From contig DATHRK010000103.1 of assembly GCA_035465395.1 (NCBI GenBank), positions 37,601 through 101,600 of the forward strand: 64,000 nt of DNA, written 5' to 3'. Shown here piece after piece: positions 17,171 through 25,868 of this stretch (within the stretch, counting starts at the first letter, position 1; each line of letters starts with the position of its first letter). The notes beneath the pieces are model-generated. The model was not told where the DNA came from. It saw nothing but the letters and a program-made list of their open reading frames with translations, and did not search any database. Position numbers and translations under genes: made by a program. This DNA is from DATHRK01 sp035465395. GTDB taxonomy: Bacteria > Gemmatimonadota > Gemmatimonadetes > Longimicrobiales > RSA9.

Positions 17171-18286
17171 CTAGAGCGCGTCGAGGAGAGGATCCCCCAG
17201 CGCTTCCACCTGCCAGCGACGCACGTCGGGAATGGCGAGCAGCTCGGCGTGATCGGCGGGCGCGATCTGCGCGATGCGCTCGATCAGCCACTTCGGTAGC
17301 AGGAAGCCCCGTTCCAGCCCCAGCCGGTCCGCCGCGGCGTCGCGCACCGCGCGGATCCGATCCGTGCGCGCCTCCTCCTGGGTGGTGGGCCGCGGCCTCC
17401 GCGGCCCGCGCGGCGGCCTCTTGGGCAGCTCGGTCGTGGCGCGGCCGCGCGCCACCGCGTCCATCAGCGCCCGCCCGGCCGGCGAATCGACGAGCCTGGG
17501 CGTCACGCCCTTGATGGCGACCAGCGCCGCGGCATCGCGAGGGCCGACCCGCGCGATCTCCATCAGCGCCTCCCGCGACAGGATCCGAAACGTCGCGCGG
17601 TCCCGACGCCGGCCCTGTTCCTCGCGCCAGTCGTGCACTTCCCGCAGGACCGCGAGCTGGCGCGGGGTCAGGTCGCGCGACCCCTTGAGCTTGAGGAACG
17701 CCGGGACCGCGCCGTTCTCCTCGTGGCGTGTGCCGCGCACGATCTCGAACTCCTCCTCCGCCCAGGCCAGGCGCCCCGCTGCGGTGAGGCGCTCGCGCAG
17801 CGCGCGCCGCAGCTCGGGCAGGTACCGGGTGTCCTCGGCCGCGTACTCGATCATCTCGTGAGGCAGCGGCCGGCGCGCCCAGTCGGCGCGCTGGTACTTC
17901 TTCTCGACGGTAACACCCAGCACGTCCTCGAGCAGCGAGGACAGGCCGATCTGGCGCTCGCCGAGAAACTGGGCCGCGACCTTGGTATCGAAGAGCCGGC
18001 CGATGCGGAGCCCGTGGTCGCGGTCGAGCAGCCGGAGGTCGTAGTCTGCGTCGTGGAAAACGATCTCGGTTTCCGGGTCCGAGAGCAGCGAGGCGAGCGG
18101 CTGCAGCGACTCGACCGCGAGGGGATCGACGAGGACCGTCTCCTCGCCGGCGGTGAGCTGGACCAGGCAGACCCGGTCGTGATAGCGGTGGTACCCGGCC
18201 GCCTCGGTGTCCACGGCGATCACCGCCCGGCCGAAAAACGCATCGACCAGGCCCCGCAGGTCCTGGTCGGTGTCTATGTAGCGCAT
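17171..18286 (-). CDS. rnd: Ribonuclease D
   Basis: A 371-residue 3'-5' exoribonuclease of the DEDDy family, acting on tRNA and other structured RNA ends. The Exo I motif AVDTEAAGY, Exo II VFHDADYDLRLL and Exo III EYAAEDTRYL are intact, providing the four acidic residues and tyrosine. Two HRDC domains follow (DLTPRQLAVLREVHDWREE and RDAAADRLGLERGFLLPKWL). The ATG at 18284-18286 is preferred to that at 18295, because GGGGAGG abuts the upstream ATG but lies a normal 8-9 nt before this one. It is divergent from pyruvate kinase. Confidence 0.92.
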   Translation of the reverse strand: MRYIDTDQDLRGLVDAFFGRAVIAVDTEAAGYHRYHDRVCLVQLTAGEETVLVDPLAVESLQPLASLLSDPETEIVFHDADYDLRLLDRDHGLRIGRLFDTKVAAQFLGERQIGLSSLLEDVLGVTVEKKYQRADWARRPLPHEMIEYAAEDTRYLPELRRALRERLTAAGRLAWAEEEFEIVRGTRHEENGAVPAFLKLKGSRDLTPRQLAVLREVHDWREEQGRRRDRATFRILSREALMEIARVGPRDAAALVAIKGVTPRLVDSPAGRALMDAVARGRATTELPKRPPRGPRRPRPTTQEEARTDRIRAVRDAAADRLGLERGFLLPKWLIERIAQIAPADHAELLAIPDVRRWQVEALGDPLLDAL

Positions 18287-18490
18287 TCCCGTCATCCTCC
18301 CCGGATCCCCCCGATTACCCACGGCGGCCCGCCGCCGCGACTCAATTGTACACGACCTCGCCCTCCCTGGAAATGACGTGCCGCTGGCGCGCCCCGAAGC
18401 CGGACTCCCGATCGTGCCGGCGCTGTCCCGCGGACCCGGCCTACGTGCCGGCGCAGGCACCGGACATTCGCGCCCCCAACCATTACATTG

Positions 18491-18509
18491 CGCGGTTCCG
18501 CGAACCGCG
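18491..18509 (+). promoter_or_regulatory. 8-bp hairpin in the pyruvate kinase leader
   Basis: CGCGGTTC (18491-18498) and GAACCGCG (18502-18509) form a perfect 8-bp inverted repeat with a 3-nt spacer, 42 nt before the pyk start codon. It could be an operator or a leader RNA hairpin. No known repressor site is recognised. Confidence 0.35.
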
Positions 18510-18551
18510 GGGGTATCTCTTGGCCCCCGTCGACGAAAGGGTGGGAGGGAC

Positions 18552-19964
18552 GTGCTCACGAAGGTCGTCGCGACGATCGGCCCGGCCAGCGCCGGCGCAG
18601 CGAGCCTGCTCGAGCTGGTGCGCGCCGGAGTCAACGTGGTCCGGATCAACTGCGCCCACGGAACGCGCGAGGATCACCGTGCCACCGTGGAGCACGCCCG
18701 CGCCGCCGGTCGGGAGCTCGGCCGCCCGGTCGCGGTCCTCGTCGACCTGGCCGGGCCGAAGATCCGGACGGGGGATTTTCCCGAGCCGCGCACGCTGGAG
18801 GAGGGCCAGGAGGTCGTCCTCGCGCCGCAGGCGGACGCGTCGGGGGAGGACATCCCGACGACCTACGCGGGCCTCGCGGGCGACGTCCGCCCGGGCAGCC
18901 GCATCCTGATGGACGACGGCGCCATGGAGTTGGAGGTGCTGGAAACGGAGCCCCCCCTGGTCCGCGCCCGGGTGCTGCGCGGCGGGGACCTCGGGAAGCA
19001 CAAGGGCATCAACCTGCCGGGCATCCGCGTCGCCGCGCCCTCGCTGACCGAGAAGGACCTGACCGACATCGAGTGGGCGATCGCGGCGGGTGTGGAGTAC
19101 GTCGGCCTCTCGTTCGTCCAGCGCCCAGACGACGTGCGTGATCTGCGCGCGCGGCTGCCGCCGGAGATCCTGATCGTCGCCAAGATCGAGAAGGACGTCG
19201 CGCTGGAGAACGTCGAGGCGATCCTCGAGGAGACGGACGCGGTGATGGTGGCACGCGGCGACCTCGGCGTCGAGCTGCCGTTCGAGCAGGTGCCCCTCGC
19301 CCAGAAGCGCATCGTGCAGCTCGCCAACCTCCACGGGCGGCCCGTGATCACCGCGACACAGATGCTCGAGTCGATGATCTCCGCATCGCGCCCGACCCGC
19401 GCCGAGGCCAGCGACGTGGCGAACGCTCTCTTCGACGGGACCGACGCCGTGATGCTGTCCGGCGAGACCGCGGTCGGACACGACCCCAGGCTTGCGGTGG
19501 AGGCGATGGTGCGCATCGCCGCCGAGATCGAGCGCTCGCACGCGTTCACCGAGGGCCCCAAGTACGACATCCCTGTGCTGGGCCACCTGCGCACGGGGGC
19601 CACGCCGACCGAGCACGCGATCGCCGCCGCCACCGTGGAGGCGCTGCGACTCCTGGGGGCGCCCGCCGTCGTCACGCTCACCACGTCCGGCGCGACCGCC
19701 CGGCTCGTGTCGAGCTACCGGCCGCCGGTGCCGATCCTCGCCGTGTGCGAGCTGGAGACGACGTATCGCCAGCTCGCCCTGGTCTGGGGGGTCGATCCCG
19801 TGTGGGTCCCCGACGACCATTCCTACGACGCCATGATGCGGGTCGCGCGGGAGGCCCTCGTGGCCAAGGAGATCGCGCGTCCCGGGGACCGGGTGATCGT
19901 CACGGCCGGCATCCCGTTCAACGTGCCCGGGACGACGAACATGATGCGGGTCGAGGTGGTTTGA
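18552..19964 (+). CDS. pyk: Pyruvate kinase
   Basis: A 470-residue glycolytic enzyme converting phosphoenolpyruvate and ADP to pyruvate and ATP. It begins LTKVVATIGPAS and contains VNVVRINCAHGTREDH (R and N of the active site), KIRTGDF, VAKIEKDVALENVEAI with the catalytic lysine, VMVARGDLGVEL with the Mg-binding residues, and ITATQMLESMI. The C-terminal regulatory domain ends GTTNMMRVEVV. The start is GTG 18552; the preceding GGGAGGG is close (2 nt), but no other in-frame start gives the conserved N-terminus. The stop overlaps the TTG of the next gene (TTGA), opening a long co-directional run. Confidence 0.95.
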   Translation: MLTKVVATIGPASAGAASLLELVRAGVNVVRINCAHGTREDHRATVEHARAAGRELGRPVAVLVDLAGPKIRTGDFPEPRTLEEGQEVVLAPQADASGEDIPTTYAGLAGDVRPGSRILMDDGAMELEVLETEPPLVRARVLRGGDLGKHKGINLPGIRVAAPSLTEKDLTDIEWAIAAGVEYVGLSFVQRPDDVRDLRARLPPEILIVAKIEKDVALENVEAILEETDAVMVARGDLGVELPFEQVPLAQKRIVQLANLHGRPVITATQMLESMISASRPTRAEASDVANALFDGTDAVMLSGETAVGHDPRLAVEAMVRIAAEIERSHAFTEGPKYDIPVLGHLRTGATPTEHAIAAATVEALRLLGAPAVVTLTTSGATARLVSSYRPPVPILAVCELETTYRQLALVWGVDPVWVPDDHSYDAMMRVAREALVAKEIARPGDRVIVTAGIPFNVPGTTNMMRVEVV

Positions 19965-20737
19965 CCCTCGCGTTCCTGGGCACCGGCACCTCCTTCGGCA
20001 TCCCCGTGCCGGGTTGCGACTGTCCCCGCTGCACCTCCGCCGATCCGCGCGATCGGCGCACCCGCCACGGCGCCCTGGTGCGGGGTGAGAGCGGTACGCT
20101 GCTTGTGGACACGCCGCCCGAGCTTAGGCTCCAGCTCCTGCGCGCCGAAGCGCCGCGCGTGGATGCCGTCTGGTTCACCCACGGCCACGCCGATCACACG
20201 CACGGCATCGACGACCTCCGCGCGCTGAACGTCGGGCGGGACGGTCCGCTGCCGGCCTTCGCCAACGTCGACGGGGCGGCGATGCTGGTGGAACGCTTCG
20301 CCTACATCTTCGGGGAGCGGGGGCGGCCGACCGGCCGGGCGCGCCCGTGGGTCGACCTCTCGATCGTCGATTCGGCGGCGCCGATCGAGGCGGCAGGGTT
20401 CGATGTGGCACCACTTTCGCTGCCACACGGCGACATGGAGACCCTGGGATTTCGCATCGACGGGCTGGGGTACCTTCCCGACGCGCACGACGTCCCCCCC
20501 GATGTCGTGGACGCGTTGAGGGGCGTCGACGTCCTGGTGCTTTGCGCTCTCTGGTTCGGACGCCCCCACCCGGCGCACCTCAACATCGAGCGCGCCGTCG
20601 AGGTCGCCGAGGATGTGGGCGCGCGGATCACCTACCTGACCCACCTGACTCACCGGGAAAGCCACGCGGACCTCTGCGAACGGCTGCCTCCCGCCGTCCG
20701 CCCGGCCTACGACGGCCTGAGCGTGGCGGTCGGATGA
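19961..20737 (+). CDS. MBL-fold metallohydrolase, PhnP-like
   Basis: A 258-residue metallo-beta-lactamase-fold enzyme. FLGTGTSFGIPVPGCDCPRC gives a leading CxxC, and WFTHGHADHTHGIDD is the HxHxDH metal-binding motif; later histidines in LPHGDMETLGF and THLTHRESH complete two metal sites. The pattern resembles PhnP phosphodiesterases (cyclic ribose phosphate) and is common in bacteria without a phn operon, where the substrate is unknown. It starts at TTG 19961, overlapping the pyk stop. No phn genes are in the window. Confidence 0.85.
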   Translation: MTLAFLGTGTSFGIPVPGCDCPRCTSADPRDRRTRHGALVRGESGTLLVDTPPELRLQLLRAEAPRVDAVWFTHGHADHTHGIDDLRALNVGRDGPLPAFANVDGAAMLVERFAYIFGERGRPTGRARPWVDLSIVDSAAPIEAAGFDVAPLSLPHGDMETLGFRIDGLGYLPDAHDVPPDVVDALRGVDVLVLCALWFGRPHPAHLNIERAVEVAEDVGARITYLTHLTHRESHADLCERLPPAVRPAYDGLSVAVG

Positions 20738-21438
20738 ACACCGCGGAGTCGGGCGTCCGGGGCCGGACGGTGGACCCCGCAGCCGAGTCGGGGCGCGCGG
20801 ACCGCCATCGCGTCATCGGGCGCATCGCGGGCGACATCGGCCACGAGCTGAAGAATCCCATCCACGCCAGCGTCATCAACCTCGAGCTGGTGCGCAAACG
20901 GATCACCGACGGCGGACGGGAGGACGCCCTCGACAGGCTGGACGTCGTGAGCGATCAGGTCCGCCGGGTGCACGGCGTGGTGGAGGGTCTGCTCAAGCTG
21001 CTCCGGGAGAGCCGGGAGCCGGAAGGGGACCGCGAGCTGGACCGGGTGGTCGAAACGGTACTGCCGCTCCTGCGCGCGCAGGCGAACGCCGCCGGGGTCG
21101 AGCTCGAGTGGGTCCCGGCGGGATCGGGCACGCTCTGCGGCGTATCGACCGAATGCCTCGGGCACACGCTCGTCGGGCTCACTTCGCAGGCGATCACCGT
21201 GGCGCGCACCAGCCCGGACGGCGCGGTGCGCTTGGAGGCCACGGCCCAACCCTGTGCCGTCGGCGTGAGCGCGTCGGGCACGCATCCGTCCGTCCCGCCG
21301 GAGTCCCCGGACCCGGGGTTTGCCGAGACGGTGGCGCGCATCGCCGAGTCGGGCGGCATGGCGATCGTGGACAGACACGCAAGAAGCGACGTAAGTTGGT
21401 CGCGCGTAGTACTTTTGGACGGACTTCCAGCTGCTTGA
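20734..21438 (+). CDS. Histidine-kinase-like protein with degenerate ATPase domain
   Basis: A 234-residue soluble protein. A HisKA dimerisation helix is clear: RIAGDIGHELKNPIHASVIN, with phospho-acceptor His37. The C-terminal part sits where HATPase_c should be, but the asparagine box (LGHTLVGLTSQAI) lacks Asn, and no D-x-G-x-G or GxGLGL box is present. It therefore may not bind ATP and could act as a phosphotransfer or scaffold protein. ATG 20734 overlaps the previous stop (ATGA). The next gene is a complete NtrC-type regulator, its obvious partner. Confidence 0.75.
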   Translation: MNTAESGVRGRTVDPAAESGRADRHRVIGRIAGDIGHELKNPIHASVINLELVRKRITDGGREDALDRLDVVSDQVRRVHGVVEGLLKLLRESREPEGDRELDRVVETVLPLLRAQANAAGVELEWVPAGSGTLCGVSTECLGHTLVGLTSQAITVARTSPDGAVRLEATAQPCAVGVSASGTHPSVPPESPDPGFAETVARIAESGGMAIVDRHARSDVSWSRVVLLDGLPAA

Positions 21439-21544
21439 CCCCCGCTTCCCCGCGCCGCTACCTTTCCGCCGCTGATAAACCGAATGTCCGATTTGGCCGG
21501 AGGGGCGCCCGGGGGGGGCCGTCCGGCCTTCCCAACGTACCCGA

Positions 21545-23071
21545 ATGTCGCTACCCAAACTCCTGATAGCAGACGACGAGCGCCCCGTCGCCGAGGGTCT
21601 CAAGCTGCTCCTCGCCGAGGAGGGCTACGAGACCGACATGGCGACGAACGGCGAGGAGGCGTGGGACAAGATCGCCTCCGGGGACTTCGGCCTCGTCCTG
21701 GCCGACCTGAACATGCCCAAGCTGAGCGGCCTGGAGCTGTTCGCGCGCATGCGCCAGGAGGCCGTCTCCAGCGAGATCATCATCATCACCGGGGAAGGCA
21801 CCGTCGCCTCCGCGGTGGAGGCGATGCGCGAGGGCGCGTACGACTACCTGACCAAGCCGCTGGACCTGGACCGGCTCAAGGCGCTGATCCCCAAGGCGCT
21901 GGAGACCTACGAGGTCAAGAACGCCAACAAGGCGCTGCGTCGGCAGCTCGAGGGGCTCAACCGCTTCGGCGACATGGTGGGCCAGTCCGACGAGATGCTC
22001 GAGGTGTTCGCCACCATCGAGGCCGTCGCGCCGTCCCAGGCGAGCGTGCTGATCATCGGCGAGAGCGGCACGGGGAAGGAGCTCGTGGCGAGGGCGATGC
22101 ACGAGAAATCGCCGCGCCGGAAGGGGGCCTTCGTCGCCTTGAACTGCGGCGCGTTCCCGCGCGAGATCCTGGAGAACGAGCTGTTCGGCCACGAGAAAGG
22201 CGCGTTCACCGGCGCCGTGGCGGAGAAGGCGGGCGCCTTCGAGCTCGCCGACGGGGGGACGCTGTTCCTGGACGAGGTCGCCGAGATGGAGCCCGACGTG
22301 CAGGTGAAGTTCCTGCGAGCGTTGGAGCAGCGGGCGTTCAGGCGCCTCGGCGGCAAGAAGGAAGTCAGCGTCGACATCCGGGTGATCGCGGCGACCAACC
22401 GTGACGTCCAGGAGGCGCTCGACGGCGGCGATCTCCGCGAGGACCTCTACCACCGGCTCGCGGTCATCCCGATGACCCTGCCCCCGCTCAGGGATCGCGG
22501 CAACGACGTGATGCTCCTCGCCGAGGAGTTCCTGAGGAAGTTCGCCGAGAGCCACGACAGGGAGAACCTCAAGGGGTTCGACGCCGCGGCGCTCGAGTAC
22601 CTGGCCACGTACTCGTGGCCCGGCAACGTCCGCGAGCTGCGCAACGCGGTCGAGCGGGCCGTCATCCTGGCCCGCGCGGAGACGATTTCCGCGCGCGATC
22701 TGCACCCCCGTCACGCAGCGCTGAACGAACGCGAGCTCCGGGTCGAAGTCGGCACCTCCGAGGAGGAGGCGATCCGGCTGCTGACGCTGAAGACCTACGC
22801 GCTGTGCGGCGGGGATGTGGACAAGACCGCCACGATCCTCGGGGTGCCGGCGAAGGAGGTGTCGGCACGACTCACCGAATACGTCGGGGCGAGCGCGTCC
22901 GGGTCGGCGGCATCGGGCGGGTCCGGCGCGTCCACGAAGAAGAGCTCGACTCCGAAATCGAAGAAGAAGGGCTCGTCCGCCCAATCCGCCGAGAAGGACG
23001 CGTCCGGAAAGACGAAGAAGTCCGCTTCATCCAGGAGCGGCGGGAAGAAATCCACGAAGGGTAAGAAATGA
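21545..23071 (+). CDS. NtrC-type sigma-54-dependent response regulator with lysine/serine-rich tail
   Basis: A 508-residue regulator. The receiver domain (1-120) has D10/D11, phospho-acceptor D54 in LADLNMPK and K104. The AAA+ domain (about 143-375) has Walker A GESGTGKE (172-179), the sigma-54 contact loop GAFTGA (219-224) and Walker B GGTLFLDEVAEM. A short helical region (LTLKTYALCGGDVDKTATIL) resembles a worn Fis-type DNA-binding helix. The last about 60 residues are almost only Ser, Lys, Gly and Ala, like histone-H1/AlgP-type tails; this is unusual for the family and could bind DNA without sequence specificity. ATG 21545 is the only sensible start; its stop overlaps the YtxH ATG. Confidence 0.92.
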   Translation: MSLPKLLIADDERPVAEGLKLLLAEEGYETDMATNGEEAWDKIASGDFGLVLADLNMPKLSGLELFARMRQEAVSSEIIIITGEGTVASAVEAMREGAYDYLTKPLDLDRLKALIPKALETYEVKNANKALRRQLEGLNRFGDMVGQSDEMLEVFATIEAVAPSQASVLIIGESGTGKELVARAMHEKSPRRKGAFVALNCGAFPREILENELFGHEKGAFTGAVAEKAGAFELADGGTLFLDEVAEMEPDVQVKFLRALEQRAFRRLGGKKEVSVDIRVIAATNRDVQEALDGGDLREDLYHRLAVIPMTLPPLRDRGNDVMLLAEEFLRKFAESHDRENLKGFDAAALEYLATYSWPGNVRELRNAVERAVILARAETISARDLHPRHAALNERELRVEVGTSEEEAIRLLTLKTYALCGGDVDKTATILGVPAKEVSARLTEYVGASASGSAASGGSGASTKKSSTPKSKKKGSSAQSAEKDASGKTKKSASSRSGGKKSTKGKK

Positions 23072-23301
23072 CTTCCTTCCTGAAGGGGGCGCTCGCGGGC
23101 GCGGTGGTCGCGTTCCTGTATGCACCCAAGCGTGGTGAAGAGACGCGCGCGCGTGCGCGCAACGAGATCGAGGGCCTCCTGGCGCGCATCGAGGCGACGC
23201 TCCGAAACGCGGGCGAGAACCTCACCGAGCAGCTGGAGGACTGGCGCGAGCGCGCCGTCGGCGCCGTCGAGGGGGACCCGGACGGCTACCCCGGCGCGTG
23301 A
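23068..23301 (+). CDS. YtxH domain protein
   Basis: A 77-residue protein with one N-terminal membrane helix (FLKGALAGAVVAFLYAP) followed by RGEETRARARNEIEGLL, the typical YtxH glycine-rich helix plus amphipathic helix. YtxH proteins are stress-linked and of unknown mechanism. ATG 23068 overlaps the stop of the NtrC-type gene (ATGA). The downstream BrkB frame begins around its stop codon without a start of its own, so a fused or frameshifted product should be considered. Confidence 0.75.
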   Translation: MTSFLKGALAGAVVAFLYAPKRGEETRARARNEIEGLLARIEATLRNAGENLTEQLEDWRERAVGAVEGDPDGYPGA

Positions 23302-24256
23302 GGGCAGCGGGGCCGCGGCCGAAACCGCGCCCCCCGCCCGGCAGGCGCGAACCGTCGCGGACGCGGCCTGGTTCAGCGAGGCTGCCGATGCGACGCTCGA
23401 CTTCCTGCGGCGCCTCTACAGGAAGGCCGGCGAGGACAACATCTTCTTCCTCGCCGGCGCGATCGCATTCAACCTGCTGGTCGCGTTCGTCCCGCTGCTG
23501 CTTGCCGTCCTCGGTATCGCCGGGACGGTCCTGCGCGCCCGCGGGGTCGACTCGGCCGCGCTCGTCCTGGACTACGTGCGGCGCAGCCTGCCTTCGCTGG
23601 GCGAGCAGTTGGAGGTGCAGCAACAACTCCTCGACATCTTCGCGGCGATCATTCAGAACAGCGCGGGCTTCCTCAGCATCGGTACGCTGGTCCTGGCGTG
23701 GGTCGCCACCCGGCTGGTGGGGACCCTGCGGACGGTGCTGCGCGAGATCTTCGACATCCACTACGACCGCGGGATCGTGCGCGGGAAGCTCTTCGACCTG
23801 AAGATGGTCCTGACGGCGGGCACCCTCTTCACGGTCAGCGTCGGCGGCTCGCTCGCGCTTCAGATCGCGACGCAATACGGCTTCCACGCGCTGGGCCTGG
23901 AGTACGGCTTCCCCGCGGGCACCCAGGTCCTCTTCGGGCAGCTCGTCGCGTTCGCGGTGCTGTGGACCGTCTTCCTGCTGACCTACCACTTCCTGCCGGC
24001 CCGCCGACCGCAGGCGCGGACGTCGATGATCGCGGCGACGTTCGCATCGGTCGCGTTCGAGATCCTGCGCCGGGCGTTCGGCTGGTACGCCACGAACGTC
24101 GCCGACTACGCCTCCACGTACGGTTCGGTCGCGTTCGTCTTCGTCCTCATTCTCTGGATGTACTACAGCTCGGTGGTGTTCGTGCTGGGTGGCGAGGTCG
24201 CGCAGGTCGCCATGCAACGGCGGACGCGCAGGCGGCAGAAGGAACGGCTGGGATGA
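23120..24256 (+). CDS. YihY/BrkB family inner-membrane protein (start uncertain)
   Basis: The family match begins near 23400 with FLRRLYRKAGEDNIFFLAG and runs through six membrane helices, including VVFVLGGEVAQVAMQ near the end. YihY/BrkB proteins were once called RNase BN; their true function is unknown. The given start (ATG 23120) is only the last ATG in frame before the domain. Residues encoded from there to about 23300 are an arginine/serine-rich shadow of YtxH and are not believable as protein. No ATG, GTG or TTG exists in frame between 23156 and the domain. Real initiation may use a rare codon, or a frameshift may join it to YtxH. The stop overlaps smpB (ATGA). Confidence 0.75.
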   Translation: MHPSVVKRRARVRATRSRASWRASRRRSETRARTSPSSWRTGASAPSAPSRGTRTATPAREGSGAAAETAPPARQARTVADAAWFSEAADATLDFLRRLYRKAGEDNIFFLAGAIAFNLLVAFVPLLLAVLGIAGTVLRARGVDSAALVLDYVRRSLPSLGEQLEVQQQLLDIFAAIIQNSAGFLSIGTLVLAWVATRLVGTLRTVLREIFDIHYDRGIVRGKLFDLKMVLTAGTLFTVSVGGSLALQIATQYGFHALGLEYGFPAGTQVLFGQLVAFAVLWTVFLLTYHFLPARRPQARTSMIAATFASVAFEILRRAFGWYATNVADYASTYGSVAFVFVLILWMYYSSVVFVLGGEVAQVAMQRRTRRRQKERLG

Positions 24257-24726
24257 GCGCGAACGGCAAGACGGACGGTCGCAAGATCATTGCGCGAAAC
24301 AAACGCGCTTCGCGCGACTATCACATCCTGGACCGGTACGAGGCGGGCCTCGTGCTCACGGGACCGGAGGTCAAGTCGCTGCGCGCGGGCAAGGTGAGCA
24401 TCGCCGAGGCGTTCGCACGGGTGGACCGGGACGAGGTGTGGCTGCATGGGGCGCACATCACCCCGTACGACCCGGCGGGCCCCTGGAACGGCGATCCGAC
24501 CCGCCCCCGCAAACTGTTGCTGCAGCGGAAGCAGATCCGCCGGCTGATCGGCGCGACGCAGGAGAAGGGATTGACCCTGGTGCCGCTGGACCTCTACTTC
24601 CGGCGCGGGCTCGCCAAGCTGACCCTCGCGCTGGCGCGCGGAAAGAAGTTGCACGACCGGCGCGAGGACCTGAAGCGCAAGGCGGCCGACAGGGAGATGG
24701 AACGGGCGATGCGGAGGCAGCGATGA
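24253..24726 (+). CDS. smpB: SsrA-binding protein SmpB
   Basis: A 157-residue partner of tmRNA in trans-translation, which rescues stalled ribosomes. The family opening KIIARNKRASRDYHILDRYEAG is present with minor variation, followed by LTGPEVKSLRAGKVSIAEAF and the basic C-terminal tail KKLHDRREDLKRKAADREME that inserts in the decoding centre. Length is normal. Overlapping stop/start codons tie it to both neighbours. The tmRNA gene is not visible nearby. Confidence 0.96.
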   Translation: MSANGKTDGRKIIARNKRASRDYHILDRYEAGLVLTGPEVKSLRAGKVSIAEAFARVDRDEVWLHGAHITPYDPAGPWNGDPTRPRKLLLQRKQIRRLIGATQEKGLTLVPLDLYFRRGLAKLTLALARGKKLHDRREDLKRKAADREMERAMRRQR

Positions 24727-25868
24727 GGTGGACGGGTGGGGTGGGGGGCGCGTGTGTCGCGCTGCTGTTCGGCGGTTGGGCGTCGGGGGCGCAGGCCCAG
24801 ACGGCCCCGTTGGTGCTGGCGAACGGGGCAGCCAGGGTCGAGGTGGCGCGCCACCGAGGGTGGGCGGCGCACGACCTGCGAGCGCTGGAAGCGCTCGGAG
24901 CCACGGTCGCCGAGGACCGGGACACTGCGGCCGCGGTCCTGTTCGGGGACACGCTCAGGTTCCGGGACGCGTCGACGTACTTCCGAACGCCCAGCGGGGT
25001 CGTCCAACTGGCCTATCCGGCGTACCGGGCGGATGGGGCGTTCTACCTGCCGCGATCGTTCTTCACCGACTGGCTACCGGCGCGCTACGGAGAGCGTCTC
25101 CGGTCCGACGCGCCGGGCGAGCTGCGCGTGCGCACGGCCGCCGCGACGCCCGCCGCGTCGGGCAGGCGCCTCGTGATCCTGGACCCGGGGCACGGCGGCG
25201 TGGACCCGGGCAAGGTCGCCAGCTCGGGGGTGCGCGAGAAGGACGTGGCGCTGGCCGTCGCCCGCCAGGTAAGGGAAATGCTGCGCGACCGCGGCTACGT
25301 CGTCCACATGACGCGCGAATCCGACACCCTCATCGCGCTCGACGACCGGCCCCGCCTCGCCAACGCGTGGAAGGCCGACGACCCTGCCGCGCTGTTCGTG
25401 TCGATCCACGCCAACTCGCACCGGCGCTCCTCCGCGCGCGGCTTCGAGACGTTCTTCCTGTCGGAGGCGCGCACCGAAGACGAGCGGCGGGTCGCCGAGG
25501 CCGAGAACGCCGCGGTCCAGTACGAGAGTGGTACGCCCGCATCGGCCGACCCGGTCGCGCTCATCGCGGCCAGCCTGCGCAACGACTACTACCAGCGAGC
25601 CAGCAACGACCTCGCGGAGGTGATCCAGCGCAGCATGGCACGGGTACACCCCGGCCCGAACCGCGGGGTCAAGCAGGCGGGTTTCCGCGTGCTGGTGGGT
25701 GCGCTGATGCCGGCGGTGCTGGTCGAGACGGCCTTCCTGTCCAACCCGCGCGAGGCCTCTCTGCTGGGCCAGGGCCGCTTCCGATCCGACGTCGCCCAGG
25801 CGGTCGCCGACGCGATCGACGCCTACTTCCAGGGGCACGAGCACCTGTGGGTCAGCCGCTCCGACTGA
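24723..25868 (+). CDS. N-acetylmuramoyl-L-alanine amidase
   Basis: A 381-residue exported Amidase_3 enzyme that removes the stem peptide from peptidoglycan during cell separation. After a signal peptide (ending ASGAQAQ) comes an N-terminal domain of about 120 residues resembling a copper-amine-oxidase-N type substrate domain. The catalytic domain begins RLVILDPGHGGVDPG (zinc His), then GVREKDVALAVA (zinc Glu), LFVSIHANSH (zinc His) and AVLVETAFLSNPRE (catalytic Glu). ATG 24723 overlaps the smpB stop, and its own stop overlaps the next lipoprotein start. Confidence 0.92.
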   Translation: MRWTGGVGGACVALLFGGWASGAQAQTAPLVLANGAARVEVARHRGWAAHDLRALEALGATVAEDRDTAAAVLFGDTLRFRDASTYFRTPSGVVQLAYPAYRADGAFYLPRSFFTDWLPARYGERLRSDAPGELRVRTAAATPAASGRRLVILDPGHGGVDPGKVASSGVREKDVALAVARQVREMLRDRGYVVHMTRESDTLIALDDRPRLANAWKADDPAALFVSIHANSHRRSSARGFETFFLSEARTEDERRVAEAENAAVQYESGTPASADPVALIAASLRNDYYQRASNDLAEVIQRSMARVHPGPNRGVKQAGFRVLVGALMPAVLVETAFLSNPREASLLGQGRFRSDVAQAVADAIDAYFQGHEHLWVSRSD

